From: Flavobacteriales bacterium UBA7612
GTDB taxonomy: Bacteria; Bacteroidota; Bacteroidia; Flavobacteriales; Weeksellaceae
Assembly: GCA_002484335.1 (NCBI GenBank)
Contig: DLJQ01000018.1
Span: forward strand, 91,749 to 155,748
Length of the DNA: 64,000 bases
Direction of reading: 5' to 3'
Position 1 is the first letter of the stretch, and every line of letters begins with the position of its first letter. Below the pieces are notes generated by a model. That model was not told where the DNA came from, searched no databases, and saw nothing but the letters and a program-made list of their open reading frames with translations. Positions 52,430-61,436 of this stretch are shown here, one piece after another. Position numbers and translations under genes: made by a program.

Positions 52430-52476
52430 AAGAATATTTATCCTAAAATAGGGTTTATTGTTAAAAATTTCAATAA

Positions 52477-52506
52477 AAAAAGGAACCTTCGTCAAAGTTC
52501 CTTTTT
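52477..52506. terminator. Bidirectional terminator
   Basis: AAAAAGGAAC and GTTCCTTTTT form a 10-bp stem with a 10-base loop, with A- and T-tracts on both sides, between the convergent NAT and small membrane-protein genes. Confidence 0.85.
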
Positions 52507-52526
52507 AATTTTTTTTCTGTATAATT

Positions 52527-52733
52527 TTATTTCTTGAATAAAACTGTAACTCCGTCTTGATTTGGTAAAATAGGACGAACTTCTTCTGCTGTAATAATAC
52601 CAGCTTTTTCTTTTTTAAGATTAGCAAGCCATAATGGTATCCAAGAAATTGCCATCGTTGCAAAGAAGATGATTCCCCAAAAACCACATAAAGCGACTAC
52701 TAAAAATAATAAGAAACCTAAAAATTGAATCAT
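52527..52733 (-). CDS. Small membrane protein, 68 aa
   Basis: A 68-residue hypothetical protein with two hydrophobic segments (about residues 3-22 and 24-41: FLGFLLFLVVALCGFWGIIF then MAISWIPLWLANL) and a short cytoplasmic-looking Lys-rich tail. It is not a recognised family. The frame is preferred over an overlapping frame because it starts with a promoter box (52753-52760) 19 bases upstream and has a clean membrane pattern. It lies between convergent NAT and divergent fumC genes. Confidence 0.7.
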   Translation of the reverse strand: MIQFLGFLLFLVVALCGFWGIIFFATMAISWIPLWLANLKKEKAGIITAEEVRPILPNQDGVTVLFKK

Positions 52734-52752
52734 GATTTTATTTTTATGTATA

Positions 52753-52760
52753 CAAAAATA
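52753..52760 (-). promoter_or_regulatory. -7 promoter box for the 68-aa membrane protein
   Basis: Minus-strand TATTTTTG matches TAnnTTTG, 19 bases before the ATG at 52733. Confidence 0.5.
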
Positions 52761-52829
52761 GCATTTTTTTTTTATTGAATAACTAATAATAATCAGTTTC
52801 TTTCATCTTAACATTTACCAATGATTTGC

Positions 52830-52837
52830 TAAATTTG
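52830..52837 (+). promoter_or_regulatory. -7 promoter box for fumC
   Basis: TAAATTTG matches TAnnTTTG, 30 bases before the fumC ATG. Confidence 0.55.
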
Positions 52838-52867
52838 TAAGACAACTAAAAAATAAAACTTAGAAAG

Positions 52868-54265
52868 ATGGAATACAGAATTGAGAAAGATACAATGGGG
52901 GAAGTTAAAGTTCCTGCAGATAAATATTGGGGAGCTCAAACAGAACGTTCACGAAATAATTTTAAAATCGGTGCTCCAGCATCAATGCCAAAAGAAATCA
53001 TAGAAGGATTTGCTTATTTAAAAAAAGCAGCAGCTTTTGCTAATACAGAATTAGGTGTTTTACCAGTTGAAAAACGTGATGCTATAGCAGCTGTTTGTGA
53101 TGAAATCTTAGCTGGAAAATTAGATGACCAATTCCCTTTAGTAATTTGGCAAACAGGTTCAGGTACACAATCTAACATGAATGTAAATGAGGTTGTTGCA
53201 AATAGAGCACAAGTTTTAGCTGGATTCAAAATTGGAGAGGGAGATCCAGTATTAAAAGCAAATGATGATGTAAATAAATCTCAATCATCAAATGATACTT
53301 TCCCTACAGGAATGCATATAGCAGCTTACAAAGCAGTTGTTGAAGTAACAATTCCTGGAGTAGAAAAATTACGTGATACTTTAGCTAAAAAATCAGCTGA
53401 ATTCATGAATGTTGTAAAAATTGGTCGTACGCACTTAATGGATGCAACTCCACTTACTTTAGGACAAGAAATTTCTGGTTATGTAGCTCAATTAAATCAT
53501 GGTTTAAGAGCATTACGCCATACTTTAGATCATTTATCAGAATTAGCTTTAGGAGGAACTGCTGTAGGTACAGGATTAAATACTCCAAAAGGTTATGATG
53601 TTTTAGTAGCAAAATATATTGCTGATTTTACAGGGCATCCATTTGTAACTGCAGAAAATAAATTTGAAGCTTTAGCTGCACATGACGCAATTGTAGAAAC
53701 ACATGGAGCTTTAAAACAATTAGCTGTTTCATTAAACAAAATTGCGAATGATATTAGAATGATGGCTTCTGGTCCTCGTTCAGGTATTGGTGAAATTTTA
53801 ATTCCAGAAAATGAACCAGGTTCTTCAATCATGCCAGGTAAAGTAAATCCAACACAATGTGAAGCTCTTACAATGGTTGCTGCACAAGTAATTGGAAATG
53901 ATGTTGCTATTTCTGTAGGAGGAACACAAGGTCATTATGAATTGAATGTATTTAAACCAGTTATGGCAGCTAATTTCTTACAATCAGCTCGTTTAATTGG
54001 TGATGCATGTGTTTCTTTTGACGAACATTGTGCACAAGGTATTGAGCCTAATCATGCTCGTATTAATGAATTAGTAAATAATTCTTTAATGCTTGTTACA
54101 GCTTTAAATACTAAAATTGGGTACTATAAGGCAGCTGAAATCGCTCAAACTGCACATAAAAATAATTCAACATTAAAAGAAACAGCTATTTCATTAGGAT
54201 ATGTAACTGCTGAAGAATTTGATGAGTGGGTTAAACCAGAAGACATGGTAGGTTCTTTAAAATAA
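52868..54265 (+). CDS. fumC: Fumarate hydratase class II
   Basis: A 465-residue iron-independent fumarase of the aspartase/fumarase superfamily. The superfamily signature GSSIMPGKVNPTQCE is present, as are TGSGTQSNMNVNEV, the catalytic-region QSSNDTFPTGMH and HLMDATPLTLGQE. It converts fumarate to malate in the citric acid cycle as a homotetramer in the cytoplasm. The length is canonical, with no missing residues. It is monocistronic, with its own promoter box and a strong terminator. Confidence 0.97.
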   Translation: MEYRIEKDTMGEVKVPADKYWGAQTERSRNNFKIGAPASMPKEIIEGFAYLKKAAAFANTELGVLPVEKRDAIAAVCDEILAGKLDDQFPLVIWQTGSGTQSNMNVNEVVANRAQVLAGFKIGEGDPVLKANDDVNKSQSSNDTFPTGMHIAAYKAVVEVTIPGVEKLRDTLAKKSAEFMNVVKIGRTHLMDATPLTLGQEISGYVAQLNHGLRALRHTLDHLSELALGGTAVGTGLNTPKGYDVLVAKYIADFTGHPFVTAENKFEALAAHDAIVETHGALKQLAVSLNKIANDIRMMASGPRSGIGEILIPENEPGSSIMPGKVNPTQCEALTMVAAQVIGNDVAISVGGTQGHYELNVFKPVMAANFLQSARLIGDACVSFDEHCAQGIEPNHARINELVNNSLMLVTALNTKIGYYKAAEIAQTAHKNNSTLKETAISLGYVTAEEFDEWVKPEDMVGSLK

Positions 54266-54280
54266 TTCAAAGAATAGTAT

Positions 54281-54321
54281 TATATAAAAAAGGTCTCGTA
54301 TTACGAGACCTTTTTTATATA
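54281..54321. terminator. Bidirectional terminator with 20-bp arms
   Basis: TATATAAAAAAGGTCTCGTA and its exact complement flank a single T, a nearly gapless hairpin between convergent fumC and rocD. Confidence 0.9.
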
Positions 54322-54349
54322 AATTTAAACAACTTTGAAATATAAAATT

Positions 54350-55582
54350 TTATTTTTTAAATTCTTCTGCTGTCTTTCTAATTATTGAAAGACATTCATG
54401 TAATTGTTCTTCAGTTATAACTAAAGGAGGAGCGAAACGAATAATATTTCCATGTGTAGGTTTTGCTAATAATCCGTTATCCTTTAATGCAACACAGAAA
54501 TTCCAAGCTGTTTCAGACTCAGGTGTATCATTGATTAAAATAGCATTTAATAAACCTTTACCACGAACAGATTTAAATAATTCAAATTCTTCGGCCATTT
54601 TAGTAATTTCATTTCTAAAAATTTGACCTAATTTTTCTGAATTCTCAGCTAGTTTTTCATCTAAAACAACTTCTAAAGCTTCTTTTGCCACTGCAGCAGC
54701 TAAAGGATTTCCTCCATAAGTTGATCCATGTTGACCAGGTTTTATAACATTCATTACCTCATCATTAGCTAAAACAGCAGATACTGGATATGCTCCACCA
54801 GAAACAGCTTTACCTAAAATTAATAAGTCTGCATCAATATTTTCATGATCAATTGCTAACATTTTCCCAGTTCTTGCTATACCAGTTTGTATTTCATCAG
54901 CAATAAATAAAACATTGTGTTTTTTACATAATTCTTCACAAGCTTTTAAGTATCCTTCTGAAGGAACATTTACACCAGCTTCACCTTGAATAGGTTCAAC
55001 TAGGAAACCACAAATTTTATCAGCTTTTTCTTCTAATAATATTTTTAATGCATCAACATTATTATATTCTATTGCTTCAAAACCACTTGTATATGGATTA
55101 AAGTTTTTTCTAGCTTCATCATCATTAGAAAAAGAGATAATAGTTGTTGTACGTCCGTGGAAATTATCTTTACATACAACAATTATTGCTTCTCCATTTG
55201 GAATTCTTTTCTTTTCATATCCCCATTTACGAGCTATTTTAAGAGCAGTTTCTACAGCTTCTGCTCCTGTATTCATTGGTAATATTTTATCAAAACCAAA
55301 AAGTTCTGTAATATATTTTTCAAATTTTCCTAGTTCAGCATTATAAAATGCACGAGAAGTTAAAGTAAGTTTTTCTGCTTGTTCTTTTAACTTATTTATA
55401 ATTCTTGGATGGCAATGTCCTTGATTAACAGCTGAATACGCAGAAAGAAAATCAAAATATTGTTTTCCATCTACATCCCAAACATAAACACCTTTTCCTT
55501 TTTCTAAAACAACTGGAAGTGGGTGATAATTATGTGCACCGTACTTATTTTCTAATTCGATTAATTCTACTGATTTTTCCAT
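54350..55582 (-). CDS. rocD: Ornithine-oxoacid aminotransferase
   Basis: A 410-residue class III PLP aminotransferase. The PLP Lys is in LILGKAVSGGAYPVSAVLA, the invariant Asp in FIADEIQTGIARTG, and the GAEAVETALKIARKWGY phosphate-binding block is clear. Substrate-binding NYHPLPVVLEKGKGVYVWDVDGK at the N-terminus is the ornithine-aminotransferase pattern, distinguishing it from acetylornithine and GABA enzymes. It converts ornithine plus 2-oxoglutarate to glutamate-semialdehyde and glutamate, linking arginine breakdown to proline/glutamate. murI lies 27 bases upstream; no promoter box was seen between, so they may be co-transcribed. Confidence 0.93.
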   Translation of the reverse strand: MEKSVELIELENKYGAHNYHPLPVVLEKGKGVYVWDVDGKQYFDFLSAYSAVNQGHCHPRIINKLKEQAEKLTLTSRAFYNAELGKFEKYITELFGFDKILPMNTGAEAVETALKIARKWGYEKKRIPNGEAIIVVCKDNFHGRTTTIISFSNDDEARKNFNPYTSGFEAIEYNNVDALKILLEEKADKICGFLVEPIQGEAGVNVPSEGYLKACEELCKKHNVLFIADEIQTGIARTGKMLAIDHENIDADLLILGKAVSGGAYPVSAVLANDEVMNVIKPGQHGSTYGGNPLAAAVAKEALEVVLDEKLAENSEKLGQIFRNEITKMAEEFELFKSVRGKGLLNAILINDTPESETAWNFCVALKDNGLLAKPTHGNIIRFAPPLVITEEQLHECLSIIRKTAEEFKK

Positions 55583-55609
55583 TGTATTTTGTATTTGTTT
55601 GTTATTTTT

Positions 55610-56416
55610 TTAATCTTCTAAACTTTTTTCAATTAGCTGAATATCTTTTCCAAATAATCTTTTTGTTGTTTTTACAATACTATCTGTAGTATATGAAATA
55701 TAAAATAAATATTCTGATTTAGCATCTTTTGGAGCTAATTTTCCATTTTTGGATAGTAAATAAATAATATGATTAACAACAATTAATGGTGAATTAACGA
55801 TATTAACTTTTTTATTAAAAAGTTGATTTATTTCTCTTTCTAGATGAGTATAATGTGTACAACCAAGGATAAGAGAATCTATTCCTTCTAATTTTTTATT
55901 ATATAAATAAGTTTCTAAAACAACTTTAGAAATAGGTGTATTTACAAATCCTTCTTCAATAACAGGAACTAGGAGAGGAGTTGCTAATTCTATAACGTTT
56001 ATATGTTTGTTACGTTTACGAATTGCTTTTTTGTATGCACCAGACTTTATTGTAGTTTTGGTTGCAATAACTCCAATTTTTTCTCGAAGTTCGAAAGATA
56101 TTTTTTCTGCAACTGGAGAGATTACATCAATTACAATGATATCTTTTCCAGCAATTTTTTTTATTTCTTTTAAAGCGCTTGCTGTAGCAGAATTACAAGC
56201 AATTAATATAGCTTTACAATTATTGTTTTTTAAAAATTGAGTTATACTTACAGAAAATTTTGTAATATCTTCATTAGATTTATCTCCATAAGGTAAATTC
56301 TTTGTATCACCAAAATAGATTATACTTTCATTAGGTAATAATCTCTTTATTTCTTTGACAAACATCAAACCTCCAACTCCAGAATCAAAAACACCAATAG
56401 GTCTGTTATCACTCAT
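55610..56416 (-). CDS. murI: Glutamate racemase
   Basis: A 268-residue cofactor-independent racemase of the Asp/Glu racemase family. The two catalytic cysteines are in LIACNSATASALKEI and LILGCTHYTHLE, and the opening FDSGVGGLMFVKEIKRLLP with YFGDTKNLPYG is the MurI signature. It makes D-glutamate for peptidoglycan in the cytoplasm. A promoter box lies just five bases upstream of the ATG, near the end of hemW (18-base gap), so it has its own start and possibly a leaderless mRNA. rocD follows. Confidence 0.95.
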   Translation of the reverse strand: MSDNRPIGVFDSGVGGLMFVKEIKRLLPNESIIYFGDTKNLPYGDKSNEDITKFSVSITQFLKNNNCKAILIACNSATASALKEIKKIAGKDIIVIDVISPVAEKISFELREKIGVIATKTTIKSGAYKKAIRKRNKHINVIELATPLLVPVIEEGFVNTPISKVVLETYLYNKKLEGIDSLILGCTHYTHLEREINQLFNKKVNIVNSPLIVVNHIIYLLSKNGKLAPKDAKSEYLFYISYTTDSIVKTTKRLFGKDIQLIEKSLED

Positions 56417-56421
56417 AATTA

Positions 56422-56429
56422 CAAAAATA
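56422..56429 (-). promoter_or_regulatory. -7 promoter box for murI
   Basis: Minus-strand TATTTTTG matches TAnnTTTG, five bases before the ATG at 56416, in the short hemW-murI gap. Confidence 0.45.
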
Positions 56430-56434
56430 ATAAA

Positions 56435-57562
56435 TTATTTGATGTAGAATAGCCTTGAAGCAATACCATCTGCAAAAAAATATGATTCTGGTGTTAAGAT
56501 GATTTTTCCATTTAATTGTTGAATGATTTTTTCTGATTCTAATATTTTAATTTCTGAATTAAAATAATTGACTAATTCTTGTGAAAATTCTTTGCTTATT
56601 CGTTTAATATCAATACCATAAATGGTTCTAAGGCCAATCATAATCATTTCATTAAATCTATCTATTTCGCTAAGTGTTTCTATTTCTTGCGGCAAAATAT
56701 TTTCATTAATGTTTTTTATATATTTAGAATTATTAGCAATATTCCAAGCTCTTTGTTTTCCGTTATAAGAATGAGCTGAAGGACCAATTCCTAAATAAGG
56801 AATACCTTTCCAATAATTTGAATTATGTACAGAAAAATAATCTTTTTTTCCAAAATTTGAAATCTCGTATTGTATAAAATCATTTTTAGATAAAGTCTCA
56901 ACTAATAATTGAAATTGTTCATTTTGTTGATTATCATCAGTAGGTTTGGTTATTCCTTTTTTTATTTGATAATCCAAAACTGTTTTTTCTTCTACAGTTA
57001 ACGCATAAGAAGAGATATGAGGAACATTCAGTTCTATTGCTTTAGAAAGATTTTTTTTCCACATATTATTTGTTGTTGTAGAAGATCCATAAATTAAGTC
57101 AATAGTTATATTATCAAACCCATAATCTTGTACTAATTTTATAGATTTTTCTGCTTCAACTGAATTATGAGCTCTATTCATTAATCGTAAGTCTTCTTCA
57201 AAAAAAGACTGTATTCCAATCGAAAAACGATTAATTGGAGTTGATTTTAAATAATCTAATTTAACTTTCGAAATATCATCAGGATTAGCTTCTAATGTTA
57301 TTTCTTTTATTTGAGAAGTATTATAATGTTTATAAATTGTATCAAATATATTTTGTAATTCTACTTCTGTTAAAATAGATGGAGTTCCTCCTCCAAAATA
57401 AATAGTTTCAAGAGGATCTTTTATTTCATTTTTTCTAAGAATCAGTTCTTTATTAATGCTATCTATTAACATAGATTTAGAATCTAAGTTTGTAGAAAAA
57501 TGAAAATCACAATAACTACATTTTTGTTTACAATAAGGTATATGAATGTAAATTCCTGACAA
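56435..57562 (-). CDS. hemW: Radical SAM heme chaperone HemW
   Basis: A 375-residue radical SAM protein. The cluster motif is CKQKCSYCDF (Cys11, Cys15, Cys18), followed by the SAM-binding YFGGGTPSIL and a HemW-type C-terminal domain. HemW (formerly called HemN-like oxygen-independent coproporphyrinogen oxidase) carries heme to cytochromes; the extra N-terminal coproporphyrinogen-oxidase residues of true HemN are absent. The start is a TTG at 57562, supported by a promoter box 17 bases upstream and by the family's usual short MSGIYIHIPYC opening. murI follows. Confidence 0.92.
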   Translation of the reverse strand: MSGIYIHIPYCKQKCSYCDFHFSTNLDSKSMLIDSINKELILRKNEIKDPLETIYFGGGTPSILTEVELQNIFDTIYKHYNTSQIKEITLEANPDDISKVKLDYLKSTPINRFSIGIQSFFEEDLRLMNRAHNSVEAEKSIKLVQDYGFDNITIDLIYGSSTTTNNMWKKNLSKAIELNVPHISSYALTVEEKTVLDYQIKKGITKPTDDNQQNEQFQLLVETLSKNDFIQYEISNFGKKDYFSVHNSNYWKGIPYLGIGPSAHSYNGKQRAWNIANNSKYIKNINENILPQEIETLSEIDRFNEMIMIGLRTIYGIDIKRISKEFSQELVNYFNSEIKILESEKIIQQLNGKIILTPESYFFADGIASRLFYIK

Positions 57563-57579
57563 ATTATTATTATTTTCAG

Positions 57580-57587
57580 CAAAAGTA
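57580..57587 (-). promoter_or_regulatory. -7 promoter box for hemW
   Basis: Minus-strand TACTTTTG matches TAnnTTTG, 17 bases before the TTG start codon, and helps decide that start. Confidence 0.5.
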
Positions 57588-57688
57588 CTTTTTAATAACT
57601 TAGGGAGAAAACTATTTTAAATTTTTTCAAAAAAAATTATATTTTATTGAAATATAAAATATATCTTTATAACGTAAATAAAAATACT

Positions 57689-57880
57689 ATGAATAAAGGA
57701 ACTGTAAAATTCTTTAATGAAGAAAAAGGATACGGATTTATTAAAGATGATGAATCAGGAAAAGAGTACTTCGTACATATTTCTGGTTTAACAGACAAAG
57801 TAGCTCAAGATGATAAAGTATCATTTGATCTAGAACAAGGAAAAAAAGGTATCAATGCCGTTAATGTTAAAGTGATATAA
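57689..57880 (+). CDS. Cold-shock domain protein
   Basis: A 63-residue single cold-shock domain: RNP1 KGYGFIKDD and RNP2 YFVHISGL are both present in the normal order, with MNKGTVKFFNEE opening. It binds single-stranded RNA/DNA and acts as an RNA chaperone in the cytoplasm. The ATG at 57689 is used since it gives the standard domain start; an in-frame ATG 14 codons earlier adds a Tyr/Asn-rich stretch unlike any family member. It carries a strong terminator. Confidence 0.92.
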   Translation: MNKGTVKFFNEEKGYGFIKDDESGKEYFVHISGLTDKVAQDDKVSFDLEQGKKGINAVNVKVI

Positions 57881-57906
57881 TTAAATATTTTCAACATATT
57901 TCTTGT

Positions 57907-57931
57907 AAAAGCGACCATATTGGTCGCTTTT
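57907..57931 (+). terminator. Intrinsic terminator after the cold-shock gene
   Basis: AAAAGCGACCA and TGGTCGCTTTT form an 11-bp perfect stem with loop TAT, followed by T residues. Confidence 0.9.
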
Positions 57932-57952
57932 TTTATTTCATTATTTTTAGTT

Positions 57953-58492
57953 TTAATTTTCGTGATTTTCATAAAAATCAGCAGCATTTAAAACTATATT
58001 TACAAAATGATATAATCTTCCTAATTGATATTTAGCTAAATGATGTCCATATAAACTTGCGAAATATGTTCCCATAGCTAGTAAAATAGAAAAAGGAATA
58101 GACCAAATCCATACACTTTCATTTTTTACAATATATTCAGAAAGTGTATAGGAACCTAAAGTAATAAATATAGCTCCACTTAAGCCATATAAAAATGCAA
58201 AAAATGTCCATATACTTGGCTTGGGTCCTATAATTCCTCGTACAACGAGATAATTAGAATTATCTTCTTCATCTTCTTCAATTCTTATTTGTAATTGCGG
58301 ATGCCAATACTTATCCTTACCTTTTCTAACTCGAATCATTGCAACTTCTTTATTTACATATCCTCCATATTCTTCGGAATTTTGATCTAAATATTTTTTA
58401 ATTAGTTTAATAAATTCATTTTTAGATAAATTTGTATAAACCTTAAATCGAGGTCGACTCAATAATGATTTGATAGGAACTTTTTGTGTCAT
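57953..58492 (-). CDS. Hypothetical membrane protein, 179 aa
   Basis: Not recognised. A basic N-terminal soluble region (IKSLLSRPRFKVYTN) and an EEDEEDNSNY acidic patch precede two adjacent membrane segments (about residues 95-116 and 125-148). A short C-terminal stretch (YGHHLAKYQLGRLYHFVNIVL) follows. The overall pattern resembles small helical-hairpin membrane proteins of unknown function. The ATG at 58492 is preferred over one 16 codons upstream, which would run into the divergent alkyltransferase-like gene's start. Its promoter is not evident. Confidence 0.72.
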   Translation of the reverse strand: MTQKVPIKSLLSRPRFKVYTNLSKNEFIKLIKKYLDQNSEEYGGYVNKEVAMIRVRKGKDKYWHPQLQIRIEEDEEDNSNYLVVRGIIGPKPSIWTFFAFLYGLSGAIFITLGSYTLSEYIVKNESVWIWSIPFSILLAMGTYFASLYGHHLAKYQLGRLYHFVNIVLNAADFYENHEN

Positions 58493-58533
58493 GACTTTGT
58501 GGTTTATTTTAAATTTACAAAAAAAACTTTTAT

Positions 58534-58866
58534 ATGACAAATGTCATCTCTGAAACTTATCAAAAGATATATGAAATTGTAAAAATGATTCCAGAAGGAA
58601 AAGTTTCTACTTATGGATTAATTGCACAGAAAATTGGAGCTAAATTTTCGGCTAGGGTTGTAGGTTATGCTCTTAACCATTCACATTTACTAGATGATAT
58701 TCCTGCTCATAGAGTTGTTAATAGAAATGGATTGTTAACAGGGAAACATCATTTTAATCCACCAAGTCTTATGCAAAAATTATTAGAAAATGAAGGTTTG
58801 ATTATTCAAAATGATCAAATAATTGATTTTAAGAAGCATTTATGGAATCCAAATGAAATTCATTAG
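58534..58866 (+). CDS. Alkyltransferase-like (ATL) protein, catalytic Cys replaced
   Basis: A 110-residue MGMT/Ogt-like DNA-binding domain. The position of the alkyl-accepting Cys in PCHRV is Ala58 in IPAHRVVNRNG, so it cannot accept alkyl groups; this is the defining feature of ATL proteins, which bind O6-alkylguanine and flag it for nucleotide-excision repair. The N-terminal helix-turn-helix (YQKIYEIVKMIPEGKVSTYG, VGYALNHS) is intact. The gene is divergent to the 57953 membrane protein. Confidence 0.9.
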   Translation: MTNVISETYQKIYEIVKMIPEGKVSTYGLIAQKIGAKFSARVVGYALNHSHLLDDIPAHRVVNRNGLLTGKHHFNPPSLMQKLLENEGLIIQNDQIIDFKKHLWNPNEIH

Positions 58867-58920
58867 AAAGAATGATATTTTCTATTTTCTTCTTATTAAT
58901 TTTACAATTCAAATTATTAC

Positions 58921-59856
58921 ATGATGGAATTTCTATTGCAAGCAGAAGGCTTAACAAGAAAGTATAAAGATAAAGTAGCTTTAAATAATTTTAGTATTAA
59001 TATACCACAAGGATCAATTTATGGTCTTTTAGGACCAAATGGAGCTGGTAAAACTACTTTTATTCGTATTGTTAATCAAATTACTGCACCAGATAGTGGA
59101 ACAATTCTTTTGAATGGTGAACCATTGACAAAAAAGTCTATTGGACAAGTTGGTTATATGCCAGAAGAAAGGGGTTTGTATAAGAATATGAAGGTTGGAG
59201 AACAAGCTATTTACTTTGCTCGACTTAAAGGTTTATCTCCATTAGAAGCTAAAAAAAGAACAGAATATTGGTTTGATAAACTTGGAATGATGTCTTGGTG
59301 GAATAAGAAACTGAGTGAATTATCTAAGGGAATGGGCCAAAAAGTACAGTTTGTAATTACAGTAATTCATAATCCTTCTTTACTAATTTTTGATGAACCA
59401 TTTAGTGGTTTTGATCCTGTAAATGCACAATTAATTGCTAACGAAATATTAGAATTAAGAGATAAAGGAACAACGATAATTTTTTCTACTCATAGAATGG
59501 AATCAGTAGAAGAAATGTGTGATCATGTAGCTTTAATTAATCAATCTAATAAAGTATTAGATGGAACAATAGAAGATGTTCGCAATCAATTCAAAACTGG
59601 TAAATTTCAGGTTCAATTAAAAGAAGTTACTTCTGATGTTTTAAATAGCTTACATCATGAATTTAATATTTCTGATATTAAAGAAGCTAATCATAGATTA
59701 GATTTTAATTTACTTTATGATAAAAATAAAAATACGAACGAAATTTTACAAAAACTAATGAATTATAGTCAAGTTTATCAGTTCAATGAAATTATACCTT
59801 CTATGAATGATGTTTTTCTAGAAGCAGTAAAACAAAGTTCAAGCCCTAATATTTAA
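58921..59856 (+). CDS. ABC transporter ATP-binding protein, NatA-like
   Basis: A 311-residue ABC ATPase: Walker A GLLGPNGAGKTTFIRI (around residue 40), signature LSKGMGQKVQF, Walker B LLIFDEPFSGFDP, H-loop FSTHRMESVEE, and a C-terminal extension typical of NatA/drug-type exporters (DUF4162-like). It energises the membrane component encoded 8 bases downstream. Start is ATG at 58921; the next codon is also ATG. No promoter box was found in the 54-base upstream gap. Confidence 0.92.
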   Translation: MMEFLLQAEGLTRKYKDKVALNNFSINIPQGSIYGLLGPNGAGKTTFIRIVNQITAPDSGTILLNGEPLTKKSIGQVGYMPEERGLYKNMKVGEQAIYFARLKGLSPLEAKKRTEYWFDKLGMMSWWNKKLSELSKGMGQKVQFVITVIHNPSLLIFDEPFSGFDPVNAQLIANEILELRDKGTTIIFSTHRMESVEEMCDHVALINQSNKVLDGTIEDVRNQFKTGKFQVQLKEVTSDVLNSLHHEFNISDIKEANHRLDFNLLYDKNKNTNEILQKLMNYSQVYQFNEIIPSMNDVFLEAVKQSSSPNI

Positions 59857-59864
59857 ATTAAAAA

Positions 59865-61184
59865 ATGAAAAATATATTTTTAATTGCTCAACGTGATTTT
59901 TTATCTCAAGTAAAAAATAAAGCGTTTATTATAATGACATTTCTTTCTCCTTTATTAATTGCTGGGGCAGGAGCAGTCATATTTTTTTTAAGTACAGCAA
60001 ATAATTCAGAAGTAAAAAATATAGCAATTGTTGATGAAAGTTCAAAATTTATAACATCATTTAAATCATCTAAACAGATGATGTTTAGTATTTACACTCC
60101 ACAAGAATTACAAGCTATAAAAGATACATTAAAAGATAGTAAATATTTGAATGCTATTTTACATATTCCTAAAATTACAAATGATGATTATTCTTCAATT
60201 GAAAAAAATACAGAATTAATAACAAATGGTAATTTAGGTATAACTGATCGAGAAAAATTGTCATCAATTATTAGTGATAAAATACAAAAGGAAAAACAAT
60301 TAAAATTAGGTGTTAATCAAGAAGCTTTAGATGCTACTAAAGCAAGAGTTAAGCTTAATGTTTTTAATATTTCTGATGGAAAACAAGATAAAGGAATGGA
60401 ATTAAAAATTGCTTTATCTATGTTTTTAACTTACATCATATTTATGTTTGTGATGATATATGGTGTAAAAGTTATGCGTTCTGTTGTTGAAGAAAAAAAT
60501 AATAGAGTTGTAGAAATTATTATTTCCTCTGTGAAACCATTTGAATTGATGATGGGTAAGATTCTAGGAACTACAATGGTTGCTGTTACTCAATTTGCAA
60601 TTTGGATTGGTATGACAATGAGTTTGTTAGTTCTTTTTCCTACAATTGCTGCTTCTCGTATGGATATGTCTCAACAAATGCTAAGTCAAGCACAAGTTAC
60701 AGATATACATCCTGATACAATGGAGAAAATAACTGAAATAAGTGAAGTATTATTGACATTTAATTACCCTTTAATTATTTTTTCTTTTATTGCTTATTTT
60801 ATTTTAGGTTATTTATTCTACAGTTCAATCTTTGCAGCAATTGGTTCTGCAGTTGATAATGATACAGATACACAACAATTCACATATTTTCCATTAATTC
60901 CTATGATGATTGGTTTATATGGAAGTATGACAACTTTTCAAAATCCAGATGGTCCTGTTGCTTTTTGGTTATCAATGATTCCACTTACATCACCAATATC
61001 CATGATAACAAGAATACCATTTGATGTTCCTATTTGGCAATTAGTATTATCTTTATTGATACTATTGTTTAGTTCTATTTTTATGGTATATGTAGCTTCT
61101 AAAATTTATAGAATTGGTATTTTGATTTATGGTAAAAAACCTACGATAAAAGAAATGATTAAATGGATTAATTATAAAAACTAG
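59865..61184 (+). CDS. ABC-2 type permease, NatB-like
   Basis: A 439-residue membrane component of the NatB type: an N-terminal membrane segment (FIIMTFLSPLLIAGAGAVIFFLS), a large external domain of about 140 residues, and then five or six C-terminal membrane segments containing VMRSVVEEKNNRVVEIIISSVKPFELMMGKILG. It pairs with the preceding ATPase. Homologous NatAB systems in Bacillus export Na+, but the substrate cannot be read here. It ends the operon; no terminator hairpin was found after it. Confidence 0.9.
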   Translation: MKNIFLIAQRDFLSQVKNKAFIIMTFLSPLLIAGAGAVIFFLSTANNSEVKNIAIVDESSKFITSFKSSKQMMFSIYTPQELQAIKDTLKDSKYLNAILHIPKITNDDYSSIEKNTELITNGNLGITDREKLSSIISDKIQKEKQLKLGVNQEALDATKARVKLNVFNISDGKQDKGMELKIALSMFLTYIIFMFVMIYGVKVMRSVVEEKNNRVVEIIISSVKPFELMMGKILGTTMVAVTQFAIWIGMTMSLLVLFPTIAASRMDMSQQMLSQAQVTDIHPDTMEKITEISEVLLTFNYPLIIFSFIAYFILGYLFYSSIFAAIGSAVDNDTDTQQFTYFPLIPMMIGLYGSMTTFQNPDGPVAFWLSMIPLTSPISMITRIPFDVPIWQLVLSLLILLFSSIFMVYVASKIYRIGILIYGKKPTIKEMIKWINYKN

Positions 61185-61436
61185 TTAATTAATTTTATAT
61201 CAATATATTATAAACTTATTTTTCAGCTTTAAAATCATTCAAGGGGTATTTTGTGTTTTTTTAAAGAACAACTATGTACAGTAACAAAATATCCTTTTGA
61301 GTCATACTAAATTTGTTTATTTTTTTTTATTATTTGGATGAGAGTGTGTTATTCTCTTATTCAGGAGTAAAAATTTAGAAATATCTATATTATATTTGGT
61401 TCAAAAATTTATATAAAAAACTCAATTATAATAGAA
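61185..61436. other. 252-bp intergenic region before the KAP gene
   Basis: Between the housekeeping block and the accessory end. It has an ATGAGAG...CTCTTAT-type imperfect inverted repeat near 61338-61360 and the promoter box at 61391. No gene is seen. Confidence 0.5.
61391..61398 (+). promoter_or_regulatory. -7 promoter box for the KAP NTPase gene
   Basis: TATATTTG matches TAnnTTTG, 38 bases before the ATG. Confidence 0.5.

Noticed and set aside
57689..57880. A longer cold-shock protein starting 14 codons earlier
   Set aside because: The extra residues match no cold-shock protein, and the domain begins normally at the later ATG.
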